The translations under genes and the position numbers were made by a program. Source: Sphingomonas guangdongensis (lineage in GTDB: Bacteria > Pseudomonadota > Alphaproteobacteria > Sphingomonadales > Sphingomonadaceae). From it: DNA of 64,000 nt. A model generated the notes under the pieces. The model searched no databases, was not told where the DNA came from, and saw only the letters and a program-made list of their open reading frames with translations. The DNA is taken from the NCBI RefSeq assembly GCF_900199185.1, contig NZ_OBMI01000003.1, positions 372,001 to 436,000 on the forward strand, given 5' to 3'. Shown one piece after another: positions 41,719 to 51,455 of the stretch; the stretch's first letter is position 1, and the number at the start of each line of letters is the position of its first letter.

Positions 41719-43107
41719 TCACTCCTTCGGCACGGTTGATACGGTTGGTGGCGGCGGCGTCCGGCGGGCCGGGTCCGCCGGCGTGACCTCGGCCGGCCCG
41801 CTCATCGGCACAGCCGCCGCCGGATCGCTGCGGCGCCGCACGCCGGTCAGCGGATCAGGTTCGGCGGGTGCCGTGGGCAGCGCCGCGGCGATCCCCTTCA
41901 GAGCGGAGCCAGGGGTCGCGTCATAGCTGAAGCTGGTCGGCGGCGGTGCCGCCATGGTGATCGACAGCTGCGCCTTCATGCACTGGGTCGGCTCCGGACG
42001 CTTGAACTCCTGGCAGTTCCACAACGCCTTCTCGAAGCCGAAGGCCTGGTCGCGCAGGTAGCTGAACGACATCGCCCGCTGCTGGACGGGCGTGACCGGC
42101 AGCGCAGCGGGGGTCGCCGCCTTGCTGGTCCACGCCATGAACTTGCAGTAGGGCCGCTCGCCGCACGCCCGAGCCGCCAATGCCGGAAAGGTCTCCGCCG
42201 CCTGCCGCTGATCGAGCGTCACAAGGAAGGTGTTGGTGTCGGCAGCGAGCTCCTTCGGCAGCGCGGCGTCCCCCAGCAGCGCCGGATCGAGCGTCGCGGT
42301 CAGCAGCCCGGCCGCTTCCGCGCCGCTGCGATGCGCCTCCGACAGCCGCGCAAGCTGCGGTACGACCGGCTCCGTCCCCGTATAGCGATCGCGGAACGCG
42401 CCGGGCGTTCCCCACCAGCCGGTCCAACGAAAGAAGAGGTGGGTATGCACCTCCGTGATCTTGTCGAGGCTGGAGCTCCAGTAGGGCACCACCCAGTCGG
42501 TGTGATAGTGGGTCGCGTGACCGACCCGGCGATCGACCTGCCCGGTGAGCGCCGCGCGTGCGATCGCACGCGCCCGGCCCCATGCCTCCGGCCGCACCGC
42601 GCGCAGGATCGCGCCGTCGCAGGTGAAGGTGAACTGGCAGCCGGTTCGACGCTCCGCGCCCTGGAAAACCACTGCGCAGACGCTGTTGGGAAAGGCCGGA
42701 TGACGGACACGGTTGAGCACGACCTGTGCGACTGCGCGCTCCCCCGTCGGATCGTCGCCCGCTTCGTAGAGGACCGCCGCGGCCAGGCAGTCGAGCGCGC
42801 GCGCGCGGTTCGCCTCATCGCCGAAGAACGCGAACGGCCGCGCCGCGGGGTTCGGCGCGGTCGAAAAGGGGATGGAGGCGTTGAACGCGCGCGCGTCGGT
42901 CGGGGCGAGGTCCTGGAACGCGATCGGCTCGACGGGCGGCAGCTCCGCCGGCGGCACCACGCGCTGCGGGCGAACGACCCGACGGGCAGTGGGGATCACG
43001 TCGGGCGCGCGGGACACGATCAGCACGGGCACGAGGATCGCGAGTGCGGCGAGCAGCAGGAGGATCGCGCCGATCCAGCGCGGCTGAGTGGGGGATGGTT
43101 GCGTCAT
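41719..43107 (-). CDS. SleB-type cell wall hydrolase with N-terminal anchor
   Basis: Peptidoglycan hydrolase of 462 aa. A membrane anchor covers residues 11-31 and is followed by a Pro-rich periplasmic stretch. The Hydrolase_2 (SleB-like lytic transglycosylase) domain has LAAAVLYEAGDDPTGERAVAQVVLNRVRHPAFP with Glu115 in the position of the catalytic Glu, GCQFTFTCDG, and HATHYHTDWVVPYW. The 200 residues after the catalytic domain have no recognised domain. It probably remodels the cell wall at the inner membrane. Upstream of the NTF2-like gene, same strand. Confidence 0.9.
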   Translation of the reverse strand: MTQPSPTQPRWIGAILLLLAALAILVPVLIVSRAPDVIPTARRVVRPQRVVPPAELPPVEPIAFQDLAPTDARAFNASIPFSTAPNPAARPFAFFGDEANRARALDCLAAAVLYEAGDDPTGERAVAQVVLNRVRHPAFPNSVCAVVFQGAERRTGCQFTFTCDGAILRAVRPEAWGRARAIARAALTGQVDRRVGHATHYHTDWVVPYWSSSLDKITEVHTHLFFRWTGWWGTPGAFRDRYTGTEPVVPQLARLSEAHRSGAEAAGLLTATLDPALLGDAALPKELAADTNTFLVTLDQRQAAETFPALAARACGERPYCKFMAWTSKAATPAALPVTPVQQRAMSFSYLRDQAFGFEKALWNCQEFKRPEPTQCMKAQLSITMAAPPPTSFSYDATPGSALKGIAAALPTAPAEPDPLTGVRRRSDPAAAVPMSGPAEVTPADPARRTPPPPTVSTVPKE

Positions 43108-43232
43108 GCAGCGGGGGTCGCGGGTGTCGCAGCGGCGGCGGGCACCGGCGATCAGAGGCTCCGGGTGGTCAGATCGGGCGCGCCATAGCGCAAAGCCGGG
43201 CAGAGGTGAAATCGCGTGCGACTACCCGAGGA

Positions 43233-43679
43233 TCAGCGCGGCTCACTTTCCTTGGTGAGCTGTCCGGCCGAGATCCGCCAGCCATCGGCGGCGTGGACGG
43301 CGACCAGGATCATCGCGCGTTGAAAGCCGGGTAGCGGCTTGCCATCGGCGAGGAAGTCCATGTGGAAGAATACGGTGGCGACATCCGGCGTGACGCCATG
43401 CACTTCCGCTTCACCGCGACGGGCGATGGTCGAGCGGGCGGCCCAGCCATTGGCGCCGTGCACCTTGCCGAACTCGCCGACGATCGCCTGCCGTCCATGG
43501 GTCCGCTCTTCCGCCACGGGCACCCAGATCGCATCGGGCGTGTAGAGCGGAGCGAAGCTTGCGGGGTCATGGCTGTTCCACGCGGCCACGAAGCGATCGG
43601 CAAGCTGCTCGGGTCGCGTGACCGGAGCCGCGGTCGGTGCTGCACCGGCAAGCAGGAAGGCAGTGAGGCCGAAGACCAT
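43233..43679 (-). CDS. SgcJ/EcaC-type NTF2-like protein, exported
   Basis: Protein of 148 aa. A short signal peptide (FGLTAFLLAGAAPTAA, residues 3-18) leads to an NTF2-like (DUF4440/SgcJ) domain: EQLADRFVAAWNSHDPASFAPLYTPDAIWVPV, then HGRQAIVGEFGKVHG and HAADGWRISAGQLT. Start at the ATG at 43679; an open frame runs further upstream but has no coding appearance. The 125 bp between it and the cell-wall hydrolase gene are non-coding with nothing recognisable. Function is unclear: small-molecule binding is likely. Confidence 0.82.
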   Translation of the reverse strand: MVFGLTAFLLAGAAPTAAPVTRPEQLADRFVAAWNSHDPASFAPLYTPDAIWVPVAEERTHGRQAIVGEFGKVHGANGWAARSTIARRGEAEVHGVTPDVATVFFHMDFLADGKPLPGFQRAMILVAVHAADGWRISAGQLTKESEPR

Positions 43680-43705
43680 GATGCGCTGCGCTCCTCCGCG
43701 ATTGA

Positions 43706-44032
43706 TCAGGCCGGCCAGAACCCCGTCGCCTCGCACACGTCCGCCGCATCGGCGACCGCGGCACGGCAGCTCTGGTCCGCGCAGACGGCGTTGGTGCGCT
43801 GATAGCGCCGCGTGCAACTTTCACCGGGACGGGCAGCAAGCCGCGGTAGGACCGCTGTGAGTGGCTGCGATAGAGGCGCCGGGCGCAGGATCGCCGGCGC
43901 GGGGACCGCCATAGTCACGCTGGGCGATCCACGCTGTTCGACGAGTGGCGTGGCTGGCGACCGGCCGAAGGCGGCCGGCCAGACGGTCAGCAGCGTCAGC
44001 ATGGTGCCGACGCAAATCGCGGCGTAACGCAT
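43706..44032 (-). CDS. Secreted Cys-containing hypothetical protein, 108 aa
   Basis: Protein of 108 aa with an N-terminal hydrophobic segment (AAICVGTMLTLLTVWPAAF) that looks like a signal peptide or anchor, a Pro-rich middle, and a C-terminal part with four Cys (GESCTRRYQRTNAVCADQSCRAAV, then DVCEATGF). The Cys spacing could allow two disulfides. No family recognised. It lies 26 bp upstream of the EcaC-type gene on the same strand, so they may share a transcript. Confidence 0.6.
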   Translation of the reverse strand: MRYAAICVGTMLTLLTVWPAAFGRSPATPLVEQRGSPSVTMAVPAPAILRPAPLSQPLTAVLPRLAARPGESCTRRYQRTNAVCADQSCRAAVADAADVCEATGFWPA

Positions 44033-44123
44033 GGGTCCCCACCCTGATCGCGGAACGGCGCCGAATCACTGTCCCGTGAGTAGGCAGCCTAGCAGCGGCG
44101 TAGCCGGCTTCAATCGCCAGCGC

Positions 44124-44154
44124 GGCTGTGCGCGCCTGTCCGCCGCGCACAGCC
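44124..44154. terminator. Hairpin downstream of cysK
   Basis: Perfect 11-bp inverted repeat GGCTGTGCGCG (44124-44134) and CGCGCACAGCC (44144-44154) with a 9-nt loop, 16 bp after the cysK stop on the minus strand. No T-run follows in that direction, so it is at best a weak or factor-dependent terminator or a 3'-end protecting stem. Confidence 0.55.
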
Positions 44155-44170
44155 TTCGCTTGGCCGCAGA

Positions 44171-45087
<917 letters not shown>

Positions 45088-45091
<4 letters not shown>

Positions 45092-46452
45092 GGCGCCTTC
45101 CTTTCGGGATCGTTCGGAGCAGGATTGGGGACGGTTTCGTCGCGCATCAAGGGGGCGGGCGGCGGATCGAAGGTGCGGGCGCGGCGGAGCTCGGGAAACA
45201 GCCGCGCCCAGGTGAGGGTGACGAGGATCGCGCCGACGCCGCCAGCGACGACGGCGGCGACCGGACCGATCAGCGCGGCGAGGAAGCCGGACTCGGCTTC
45301 GCCCAGCTCGTTCGATCCCGACACGAAGAGGGTCGACACCGCGCCCACGCGCCCGCGCATCTCGTCAGGGGTATGGAGCTGGATCAGCGAGGAGCGGACA
45401 TAGACCGACACCATGTCCGACGCGCCGACAACGAACAGGCAGGCGAGCGCGAAGACGACCGCCGGTGCGGTGTCGCTGCCGACCGCGCCCGAACCAAGGA
45501 GCGGCAGGAACAGCGGCGCGGACAGTCCGAACAGGGCAGAGGCTACGCCGAAGATCACGACGGCGCCGAGCATCTTGACCCCGACGTTGGTCTTGAGCGG
45601 TCGCCAGCCGAACACCAGCGCCATGGCGACCGCGCCGAGCGCGGGCGCCGCGCGCAGGTGACCCAATCCCTCTGCTCCGACCTTCAGGATATCGCGGGCG
45701 TAGACCGGCAGCATCGCGGTCGCTCCGCCGAGCAGCACCGCGAACAGATCCAGGCTGATCGCGCCGAGCACCAGCCGATTGCGACGTACGTAGTGCAGCC
45801 CGTCGACCATCTGCACCCACGGACTGGCGCTCGCGCTCACGATGGTGCTGCGCGCTACCGGAGAGATCAGGAGAAGCATCAGCAGTGCGAAGCTGAACAG
45901 GCAACCCGAGACGAGATACGGCAGCCACGAGTTCGCCGCGTAGAGGTAGCCGCCGAGCGCCGGGCCCAGCACCGAGGCGGATTGCCACGCGACCGCGCTG
46001 ATCGCGATAGCGGTCGGCAGCACCGCCTTGGGCACCAGATTGGGTGCGAGTGCGGAGAGTGCGGGCCCGGCAAAGGCGCGCGCGACACCGAGCAGCGCGG
46101 CGATGCCGAACAGATGGGGGAGCGCGATCGTGCCGCTCCACGTCAGCCAGGCAAGGCTGAGCGCGCAGCCGGCCTCCAGCAGCACTGCCGCCCGCGCGAT
46201 CCAGCGGCGGTCAAGCCGGTCGGCGACCCAGCCGGCGAACAGCGACAGGAACAACAGCGGCACGAACTGCGCGACGCCGATCATCCCGAGCTGAAAGGCG
46301 GCTTCCTTCACGCTCATCGTCGCGCGGGCGAGGTCATAGACCTGCCAGCCGATCACGATCACCATGGCCATCTGGCCGAGCGTGGTTGCAAACCGCGCCA
46401 GCCAATAGGCGCGGTAGTTGTGGATGGTAAAGGGATGGGGCGTCGCACTCAT
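45088..46452 (-). CDS. MFS efflux-type transporter (EntS-like)
   Basis: Major facilitator superfamily membrane protein of 454 aa with about 12 predicted helices. The N-terminus [34 protein letters not shown] is the start found in EntS/MFS_3 exporters; [17 protein letters not shown] matches the MFS loop 2-3 motif. The tail (residues about 430-454) is polar. Probable role: export of a siderophore, drug or metabolite. It is translated with cysK (4 bp overlap), so it could export a cysteine-related compound, but that is only inference. Confidence 0.88.
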
Positions 46453-46502
46453 CTGCGACGCCCCTTAGGCAGTGTCACGCAAGCGGCGCAACAAGACCTG
46501 TG

Positions 46503-47330
46503 TTATCGACCAAGAAAGGTCAGCAGGTCCTTGGTCAGGCGGTCCGACGCCGTCACGTTCAATCCGTGCGGCTCGCCGTCATACTCGATCAGCTGCGACC
46601 GGCTGATCCCCTTGGCGGCCAACCGCGCGGTGGCGTCGATCGGGACGGTCTGATCCTTGGTGCCGTGAATGATCAGCGTCGGCACGTTGAAGTGAGCGAG
46701 ATCCGAGCGGAAGTCGGTGTGACCGAACGCCTGCGCCGCTGCTAGCGTCGGGTGGAGCCCGGCGAGCAGCGCGGTGGTCGTGGACTGATCGAGCACGTCG
46801 TCGCTGACCGGGCTGCTGATGTAGCCGACGCCGTAGAACTGCGGAAAGAAGGTGTGGCGGAAGAACTTGGCGCGATCCTGCTTGATGCCGTCGGCGATCT
46901 GCTCAAACTGGGTCTCCGGCACGCCCTCGGGATGGTCGTCGGTCTTCAGCATGTAGGGCACGACGGAAGCGACCAGCACCGCGCTCGCGACGCCTTCGCC
47001 GCCGTGCCGCGACATGTAGCGGGCGACCTCGCCGCCACCCATCGAGAAGCCGACCAGCGTCACGTCGCTGGTCGCGCCCGTCGCCTTCATGACGTCGGCG
47101 AGATCGTCGGCGAGGGTGTCGTAGTCGTAGCCGCTCCACGGCTGCCCCGAGCGGCCGAACCCGCGCCGGTCATAGGCAATCGCGCGGAATCCGTTCTCCG
47201 CCAACGCAAGCGCCTGCGCGTCCCAGCTGTCGGCCGAGAGCGGCCAGCCGTGGATCAGGATGACCGGCGGTCCGCTGCCCCAATCCTTCACGTACAGGTC
47301 GGTGCCGTCGCGCGTCTTGACATAGGGCAT
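46503..47330 (-). CDS. Alpha/beta hydrolase of the non-heme chloroperoxidase/arylesterase type
   Basis: Esterase of 275 aa. Oxyanion motif LIHGWPLSADSWDAQ at 25-39, nucleophile GFSMGGGEVARYMSRHGG (Ser96), Asp in TLIIHGTKDQTVPID, His in YDGEPHGLNVT. This is the family of cofactor-free haloperoxidases and arylesterases that also shows perhydrolase activity. AGGAGA lies just upstream of the ATG at 47330. It is divergent from the 113-aa protein gene; the 151-bp gap between them has several short inverted repeats. Confidence 0.93.
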   Translation of the reverse strand: MPYVKTRDGTDLYVKDWGSGPPVILIHGWPLSADSWDAQALALAENGFRAIAYDRRGFGRSGQPWSGYDYDTLADDLADVMKATGATSDVTLVGFSMGGGEVARYMSRHGGEGVASAVLVASVVPYMLKTDDHPEGVPETQFEQIADGIKQDRAKFFRHTFFPQFYGVGYISSPVSDDVLDQSTTTALLAGLHPTLAAAQAFGHTDFRSDLAHFNVPTLIIHGTKDQTVPIDATARLAAKGISRSQLIEYDGEPHGLNVTASDRLTKDLLTFLGR

Positions 47331-47481
47331 GGTTAGTCTCCTGAGGGAACGTCCGCGGCAACGGACGGCGGGTTGCTCCGTTCCCCGGTCAATCGTACAA
47401 AGCCGTTCTGCTTCGTGGCGGAACGGGCCTTCGCAAGCTTCGTTCTTGCTGCGATGCAGCATAGAAGGTAAAGCGAAGTTG

Positions 47482-47823
47482 ATGTATCGTTCAACTTCCC
47501 CGGATGAGGACGCCGCCGTGCCAACAGGCCCGGTTCCGAAGGTATTTGAGGCAATCGTGAAGCGGTTGTGCCTCAATGCCACCTGGAACCGCGACAAGGT
47601 CGTGCTGGCGCCGCACGTCGTCTACACCCGTCACGGCGACCTGTTCGTCGATGCGATCACGGTTGCTCGCAACGGCATGCTCCCGCGCGAGGAGAAGCTC
47701 GGCACCTACAAGCTCGCCGGGCTGGGCGATCTAAGGCTGACCGGCCGTGCCTTCACCAGGAGCGCCTTGTTCGAGCCGGAGGCCGAGAAGTACGACGGCG
47801 TCACGCTGATCGCGGTGGAATAG
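47482..47823 (+). CDS. Conserved-looking hypothetical protein, 113 aa
   Basis: Soluble protein of 113 aa. The part after residue 25 has a regular beta-rich pattern: LNATWNRDKVVLAPHVVYTRHGDLFVDAITVARNG, then KLGTYKLAGLGDLRLTGRAFTRSALFEPEAEKYDG. It resembles the beta-barrel of WYL-type ligand-binding domains, without a DNA-binding part; this likeness is my inference and not certain. Two possible starts: ATG at 47482 and GTG 36 bp later. Divergent from the hydrolase gene. Confidence 0.65.
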   Translation: MYRSTSPDEDAAVPTGPVPKVFEAIVKRLCLNATWNRDKVVLAPHVVYTRHGDLFVDAITVARNGMLPREEKLGTYKLAGLGDLRLTGRAFTRSALFEPEAEKYDGVTLIAVE

Positions 47824-47866
47824 CGCGCGGCGGGACGGCAGCGGTCTGGACAGGAGCCGCTCGCCC

Positions 47867-48268
47867 GTGTTCTCCTTCCGAGGGACGGGACGGGTGAAGG
47901 GACCGATGCTCGGCCCGAGCCTTCGCTCGCTCGCGGCGACCGTCGCAGCCGTAGCGCTCGCGGGTGAGGTGCTGTTCTTCCTGGCTCACCTGCGGGCGAC
48001 CGGCTCGCTCCGCACCGTGGTGTGGCTGCTGCTCGCCTATCTGACCGACTGGTCCAACCTGCTGGTCGCTGCCGTGTGCGCCAATTGAGCGATCCGGTCG
48101 CGCTGGCTGGATGGCGCCCGCTGGTCGTTGGCCGCTGTCACCGCCATCACGCTGGTCGCGGTGGTGTTCGGCGCACTGGGCGGCTGTTTGGTAGTGCTGC
48201 AGCAGGGCGCCAGCACCACGATAGCGCACGATCGCCTTTGCCGCGGCCGACCGGCGGCTTGCCAGTAG
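47867..48268 (+). pseudogene. Decayed Pr6Pr-type integral membrane protein
   Basis: A frame starting near 47867 (GTG) or 47906 (ATG) encodes hydrophobic helices and TVVWLLLAYLTDWSNLLVAAVCA, which resembles the YFTxxSNLLVA motif of Pr6Pr family membrane proteins. It is interrupted by a TGA at 48086-48088. Reading on in the same frame continues with AIRSRWLDGARWSLAAVTAITLVAVVFGALGG, another family-like membrane segment, to a TAG at 48266-48268. The remaining C-terminal helices of a full protein (about 200 aa) are absent. I read it as a gene broken by a nonsense mutation and truncated; a sequencing error would not explain the lost C-terminus. Confidence 0.5.
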
Positions 48269-48274
48269 CGGCGC

Positions 48275-48553
48275 CTAATCGACGGGCCGCGGACCCTCCA
48301 TCGTGTAGACCGATCCCTGCTGCCGCGCCCAGAACTGGTCAGCGACGGGCTGGTCGCGCGCGTACAGCGGCTGCCGCTCGGTGCGCGCCGCAAGATTGGC
48401 ACGATACGCATCGACATCGGAGAGCGCCCACCGCGCCAGTCCGGCCCCGCTCGCGGTCACGCCGGCGAGGGTCAGCAACGCCAGCGCCACCCGCCGCAGC
48501 GTCGCGTCGAGCTCGACGGCGCTCGCGCGAGTGCGGCGGCGCCGGGCGGTCAT
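48275..48553 (-). CDS. Small membrane protein, 92 aa, coupled to the DUF5872 gene
   Basis: Protein of 92 aa: basic start (TARRRRTRAS), one membrane helix near residues 20-42 (LRRVALALLTLAGVTASGAGLARWAL), then a soluble tail ending FWARQQGSVYTMEGPRPVD. Its ATG overlaps the stop of the upstream DUF5872 gene (4 bp, ATGA). No family recognised. It is the last gene of the unit and faces the decayed Pr6Pr gene tail to tail. Confidence 0.6.
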   Translation of the reverse strand: MTARRRRTRASAVELDATLRRVALALLTLAGVTASGAGLARWALSDVDAYRANLAARTERQPLYARDQPVADQFWARQQGSVYTMEGPRPVD

Positions 48554-49044
48554 GCGTGCAGCGCCTTCGCCAGCTGCTCCTTCGACATCTTCGATCGGCC
48601 CGGAATATCGCGCTTTTTCGCTGCTTCGTACAGCTCTGCCTTGCTGCGGTGATCGCGGAAAGGCGCGGCCTTGTCGGCAACATCCTTCGGCTGCTTGCTG
48701 TGCTGCTTGCCCTTCTTTGTATCGGCGCGCTTCTTGGCCGTCGTGCGGGCGTACTCCTTGTCGGTCAGCGCCTCGCGCGCCTTCTTGGGCAGGTAGCGTT
48801 CGTGCGTGTCGCCGCTCTTCTTGCCCGACTTGGTACCCCAATCCTCCTCGCTCCACTGGTGGAGCGAGTTGTCGGCGTCCTTCTCGCCCTTGTAGCCGCC
48901 GCCCTGCTTCTTGTACTCCGCGACCGCCATCTGCGCCTTGCGGGCGGACCATTCGCCCTTCTCGCCGCCCTTGTCGCCGGCGATGATCTTCTTCTTCACC
49001 TTCTCCCACAGCTTGGGGTCGGTGCGCTCGGCGGTCTCGGACAT
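48550..49044 (-). CDS. DUF5872 domain protein with C-terminal SAP/Rho-N-like motif
   Basis: Very lysine-rich protein of 164 aa. Residues 9-70 match the DUF5872 pattern (DPKLWEKVKKKIIAGDKGG, GEWSARKAQMAVAEYKKQGGGY, NSLHQWSEEDWGT). The C-terminal 32 residues (RSKAELYEAAKKRDIPGRSKMSKEQLAKAL) form the helix-extended-helix pattern of SAP or Rho-N modules that bind nucleic acid. A basic linker joins them. Function unknown; DNA or RNA binding is likely from charge and motif. Coupled to the small membrane protein gene. Confidence 0.8.
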   Translation of the reverse strand: MSETAERTDPKLWEKVKKKIIAGDKGGEKGEWSARKAQMAVAEYKKQGGGYKGEKDADNSLHQWSEEDWGTKSGKKSGDTHERYLPKKAREALTDKEYARTTAKKRADTKKGKQHSKQPKDVADKAAPFRDHRSKAELYEAAKKRDIPGRSKMSKEQLAKALHA

Positions 49045-49098
49045 GGGCAGATTCTCCGCCTGCCCGAACGGTGAGAAAGGCAGGCGAGTTCCGCCATC

Positions 49099-51405
49099 TC
49101 AGCCAGCGGTGACGAAGCTGTCCATCACCCGCTTGCGCCCGGCCTGCTCGAACTCAATCTCCAGCTTGTTGCCCTCCATCTCGGCGATGGTGCCATAGCC
49201 GAACTTTTGGTGGAACACGCGCTGCCCAAGCGTCAGGTCGCTGCGCCCGGCATTGCCGATGCTGACGGCAGAGCGGGTCGCCTCCTTCACGCGGGCGGGC
49301 TCGCGAGTGAAGGTGCGGGTGGTGAAGCTGCCGCCGGGGTTCTTGAGGTCGACGCCCGCCGCGCGCTGCCAGCCGGGCCCGCGGCCGGTCCCGCGCGCCA
49401 CGTCGGCGAACGGATCGGCGCGCTCGCTCCAGTTGGCGCGCCACAGGCTCTCGCCGCCGGACATGGTCGTCTCCTCGTCGATGTGCGGCTTGGGCAGCTC
49501 GGCGACGAAGCGCGACGGGATGGAGGAATTCCACTGGCCGTAGATGCGGCGGTTGGCGGCGTGGAGGATGACCGCGCGGCGGCGCGCACGGGTGATCGCG
49601 ACATAGGCGAGGCGGCGCTCCTCCTCGAGGCTTGCGGTGCCGCCCTCGTCCAGCGCACGCTGCGAGGGAAACAGCCCTTCTTCCCAGCCGGCCAGGAACA
49701 CCGTGTCGAATTCCAGCCCCTTGGCGGCGTGGATCGTCATGATCGTCACCTTGGCGCCGCCGTCGTTGCCCTCATTGTCCATGACGAGGCTGACGTGCTC
49801 CAGGAACGCGCCGAGCGACTCATACTCCTCCATCGCTCGGACGAGCTCGTTCAGGTTCTCCAGCCGTCCCGCCGCCTCGGCCGAGCGATCGGCCTGTAGC
49901 ATGGCGGTGTAGCCGCTCTCGTCGAGCAACTGCCGCGCGAGTTCCGGATGCGGCAGGTCGTTCGCCTTCTGCCGCCACGAGGCGAAATCGCCGACCAGGG
50001 CGCCGAGCGACTTTCGGGCAGCCCCGGTCAGCTCGTCGGTGTCGAGGATGCGCGCCGCCGCTTCGGAGAGCGGGACGCTCAGCGCCCGGGACAGCTGATG
50101 GAGGCGCGCGACCGCCTTGTCGCCCAAACCGCGCTTGGGCACGTTGACGATCCGCTCGAACGCCAAGTCGTCGGCCGGCTGCGCAACGACGCGGAGGTAG
50201 GCGAGCGCGTCGCGGATCTCCGCGCGCTCGTAGAAGCGGAAGCCGCCGATGATCCGGTACGGCATGCCGATCGCGATGAAGCGGTCCTCGAACTCGCGGG
50301 TCTGATGCTGGGCGCGGACCAGGATCGCGATGTCGTCGAGGCTCTTGCCGGCAATCTGGCAACCCTCGATCTCGGTCCCAACGCGGCGGGCCTCCTCCGG
50401 GCCATCCCAGACGCCGATGACCTTGACCTTCTCGCCGTCGGCATGCTCGGTCCACAGCGTCTTGCCGAGCCGTCCGCCGTTGTTGGCGATCACGCCGGAT
50501 GCGGCGGCGAGGATGTGCGGGGTGGAGCGGTAGTTCTGCTCCAACCGGATCACCGCGGCGCCGGGGAAGTCGCGCTCGAACTTCAGGATGTTCTCCACCT
50601 GCGCGCCGCGCCATGAATAGATCGACTGGTCGTCGTCGCCGACGCAGGCGATGTTCTTGCGCTCCTGCGCGAGCAGGCGAAGCCACAGGTACTGGACGCT
50701 GTTGGTGTCCTGATACTCGTCGACCATGATGTAGCGGAAACGCTGCTGATACTGCTCCAGCACCGCGCGGTCGGTCCGCAGGATCGTCAGCGTGTGGAGC
50801 AGCAGGTCGCCGAAGTCGCAGGCGTTGAGCGCGCGCAAACGGTCCTGGTACGCCTGGTAGAGCTGCTGACCCTTGCCGTTCGCGTAGAGCTCGCTCTCGC
50901 CCGCATCGAGGTCCCTGGGGGTCAGCCCCTTGTTCTTCCAGCTGTCGATGAACCCGGCGAGGCTCCGCGCGGGAAAGCGCTTCTCGTCGACGCTCGCTTC
51001 CGAGATCAGCGTCTTCAAGAGGCGCAGCTGATCGTCGGTGTCGAGGATCGAGAAGTTGGACTGGAGCCCGACCGCCTCGGCATGGCGGCGCAGCATCTTG
51101 GCGCCGATCGCGTGAAAGGTGCCGAGCCACGGCATGCCCTCCACCGCGTCGCCGACGTGGCGACGGACGCGCTCGCGCATCTCTCGCGCGGCCTTGTTGG
51201 TGAAGGTGACGGACAGGATCTCGGAAGGGTAGGCGCGGCGTGTGTAGAGCAGGTGCGCCAGCCGCGCGGTCAACGCCGCGGTCTTGCCCGTGCCCGCGCC
51301 CGCCAGCACCAGGACCGGGCCGTCCGTGGTCAGCACCGCCTCGCGCTGGGGTGCGTTCAGGCCGCGCAGGTAGGGCGGTTCGTCGTCGTGGGCTGGCGCG
51401 GTCAT
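49099..51405 (-). CDS. UvrD/PcrA-type 3'-5' DNA helicase
   Basis: Superfamily 1A helicase of 768 aa. Motifs in order: Q-motif LNAPQREAVL, Walker A AGAGTGKTAAL at about 35-45, Ia VTFTNKAAREM, motif II IMVDEYQDTN, III GDDDQSIYSWRGA, IV LEQNYRS, V VTIMTIHAAKGLEFDTVFLAG, VI LAYVAITRARRR. The last 60 residues (LTLGQRVFHQKFGYGTIAEMEGNKLEIEF) form the UvrD C-terminal Tudor-like domain. Acts in mismatch and excision repair and in clearing RNA polymerase. The start is the ATG at 51405, an upstream ATG extension having no family likeness. uvrD or pcrA cannot be told apart here. Confidence 0.95.
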   Translation of the reverse strand: MTAPAHDDEPPYLRGLNAPQREAVLTTDGPVLVLAGAGTGKTAALTARLAHLLYTRRAYPSEILSVTFTNKAAREMRERVRRHVGDAVEGMPWLGTFHAIGAKMLRRHAEAVGLQSNFSILDTDDQLRLLKTLISEASVDEKRFPARSLAGFIDSWKNKGLTPRDLDAGESELYANGKGQQLYQAYQDRLRALNACDFGDLLLHTLTILRTDRAVLEQYQQRFRYIMVDEYQDTNSVQYLWLRLLAQERKNIACVGDDDQSIYSWRGAQVENILKFERDFPGAAVIRLEQNYRSTPHILAAASGVIANNGGRLGKTLWTEHADGEKVKVIGVWDGPEEARRVGTEIEGCQIAGKSLDDIAILVRAQHQTREFEDRFIAIGMPYRIIGGFRFYERAEIRDALAYLRVVAQPADDLAFERIVNVPKRGLGDKAVARLHQLSRALSVPLSEAAARILDTDELTGAARKSLGALVGDFASWRQKANDLPHPELARQLLDESGYTAMLQADRSAEAAGRLENLNELVRAMEEYESLGAFLEHVSLVMDNEGNDGGAKVTIMTIHAAKGLEFDTVFLAGWEEGLFPSQRALDEGGTASLEEERRLAYVAITRARRRAVILHAANRRIYGQWNSSIPSRFVAELPKPHIDEETTMSGGESLWRANWSERADPFADVARGTGRGPGWQRAAGVDLKNPGGSFTTRTFTREPARVKEATRSAVSIGNAGRSDLTLGQRVFHQKFGYGTIAEMEGNKLEIEFEQAGRKRVMDSFVTAG

Positions 51406-51455
51406 CGGCGAACAGTTAGGGAACGGGAAAGGGCAAGGCAACCGGGAGAGCAGCG

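Noticed and set aside
47331..47481. Hairpins between the hydrolase and the 113-aa protein as terminators
   Set aside because: The inverted repeats are short and imperfect and lie between divergent genes, where a terminator is not expected; they may be operators but nothing supports a specific call.
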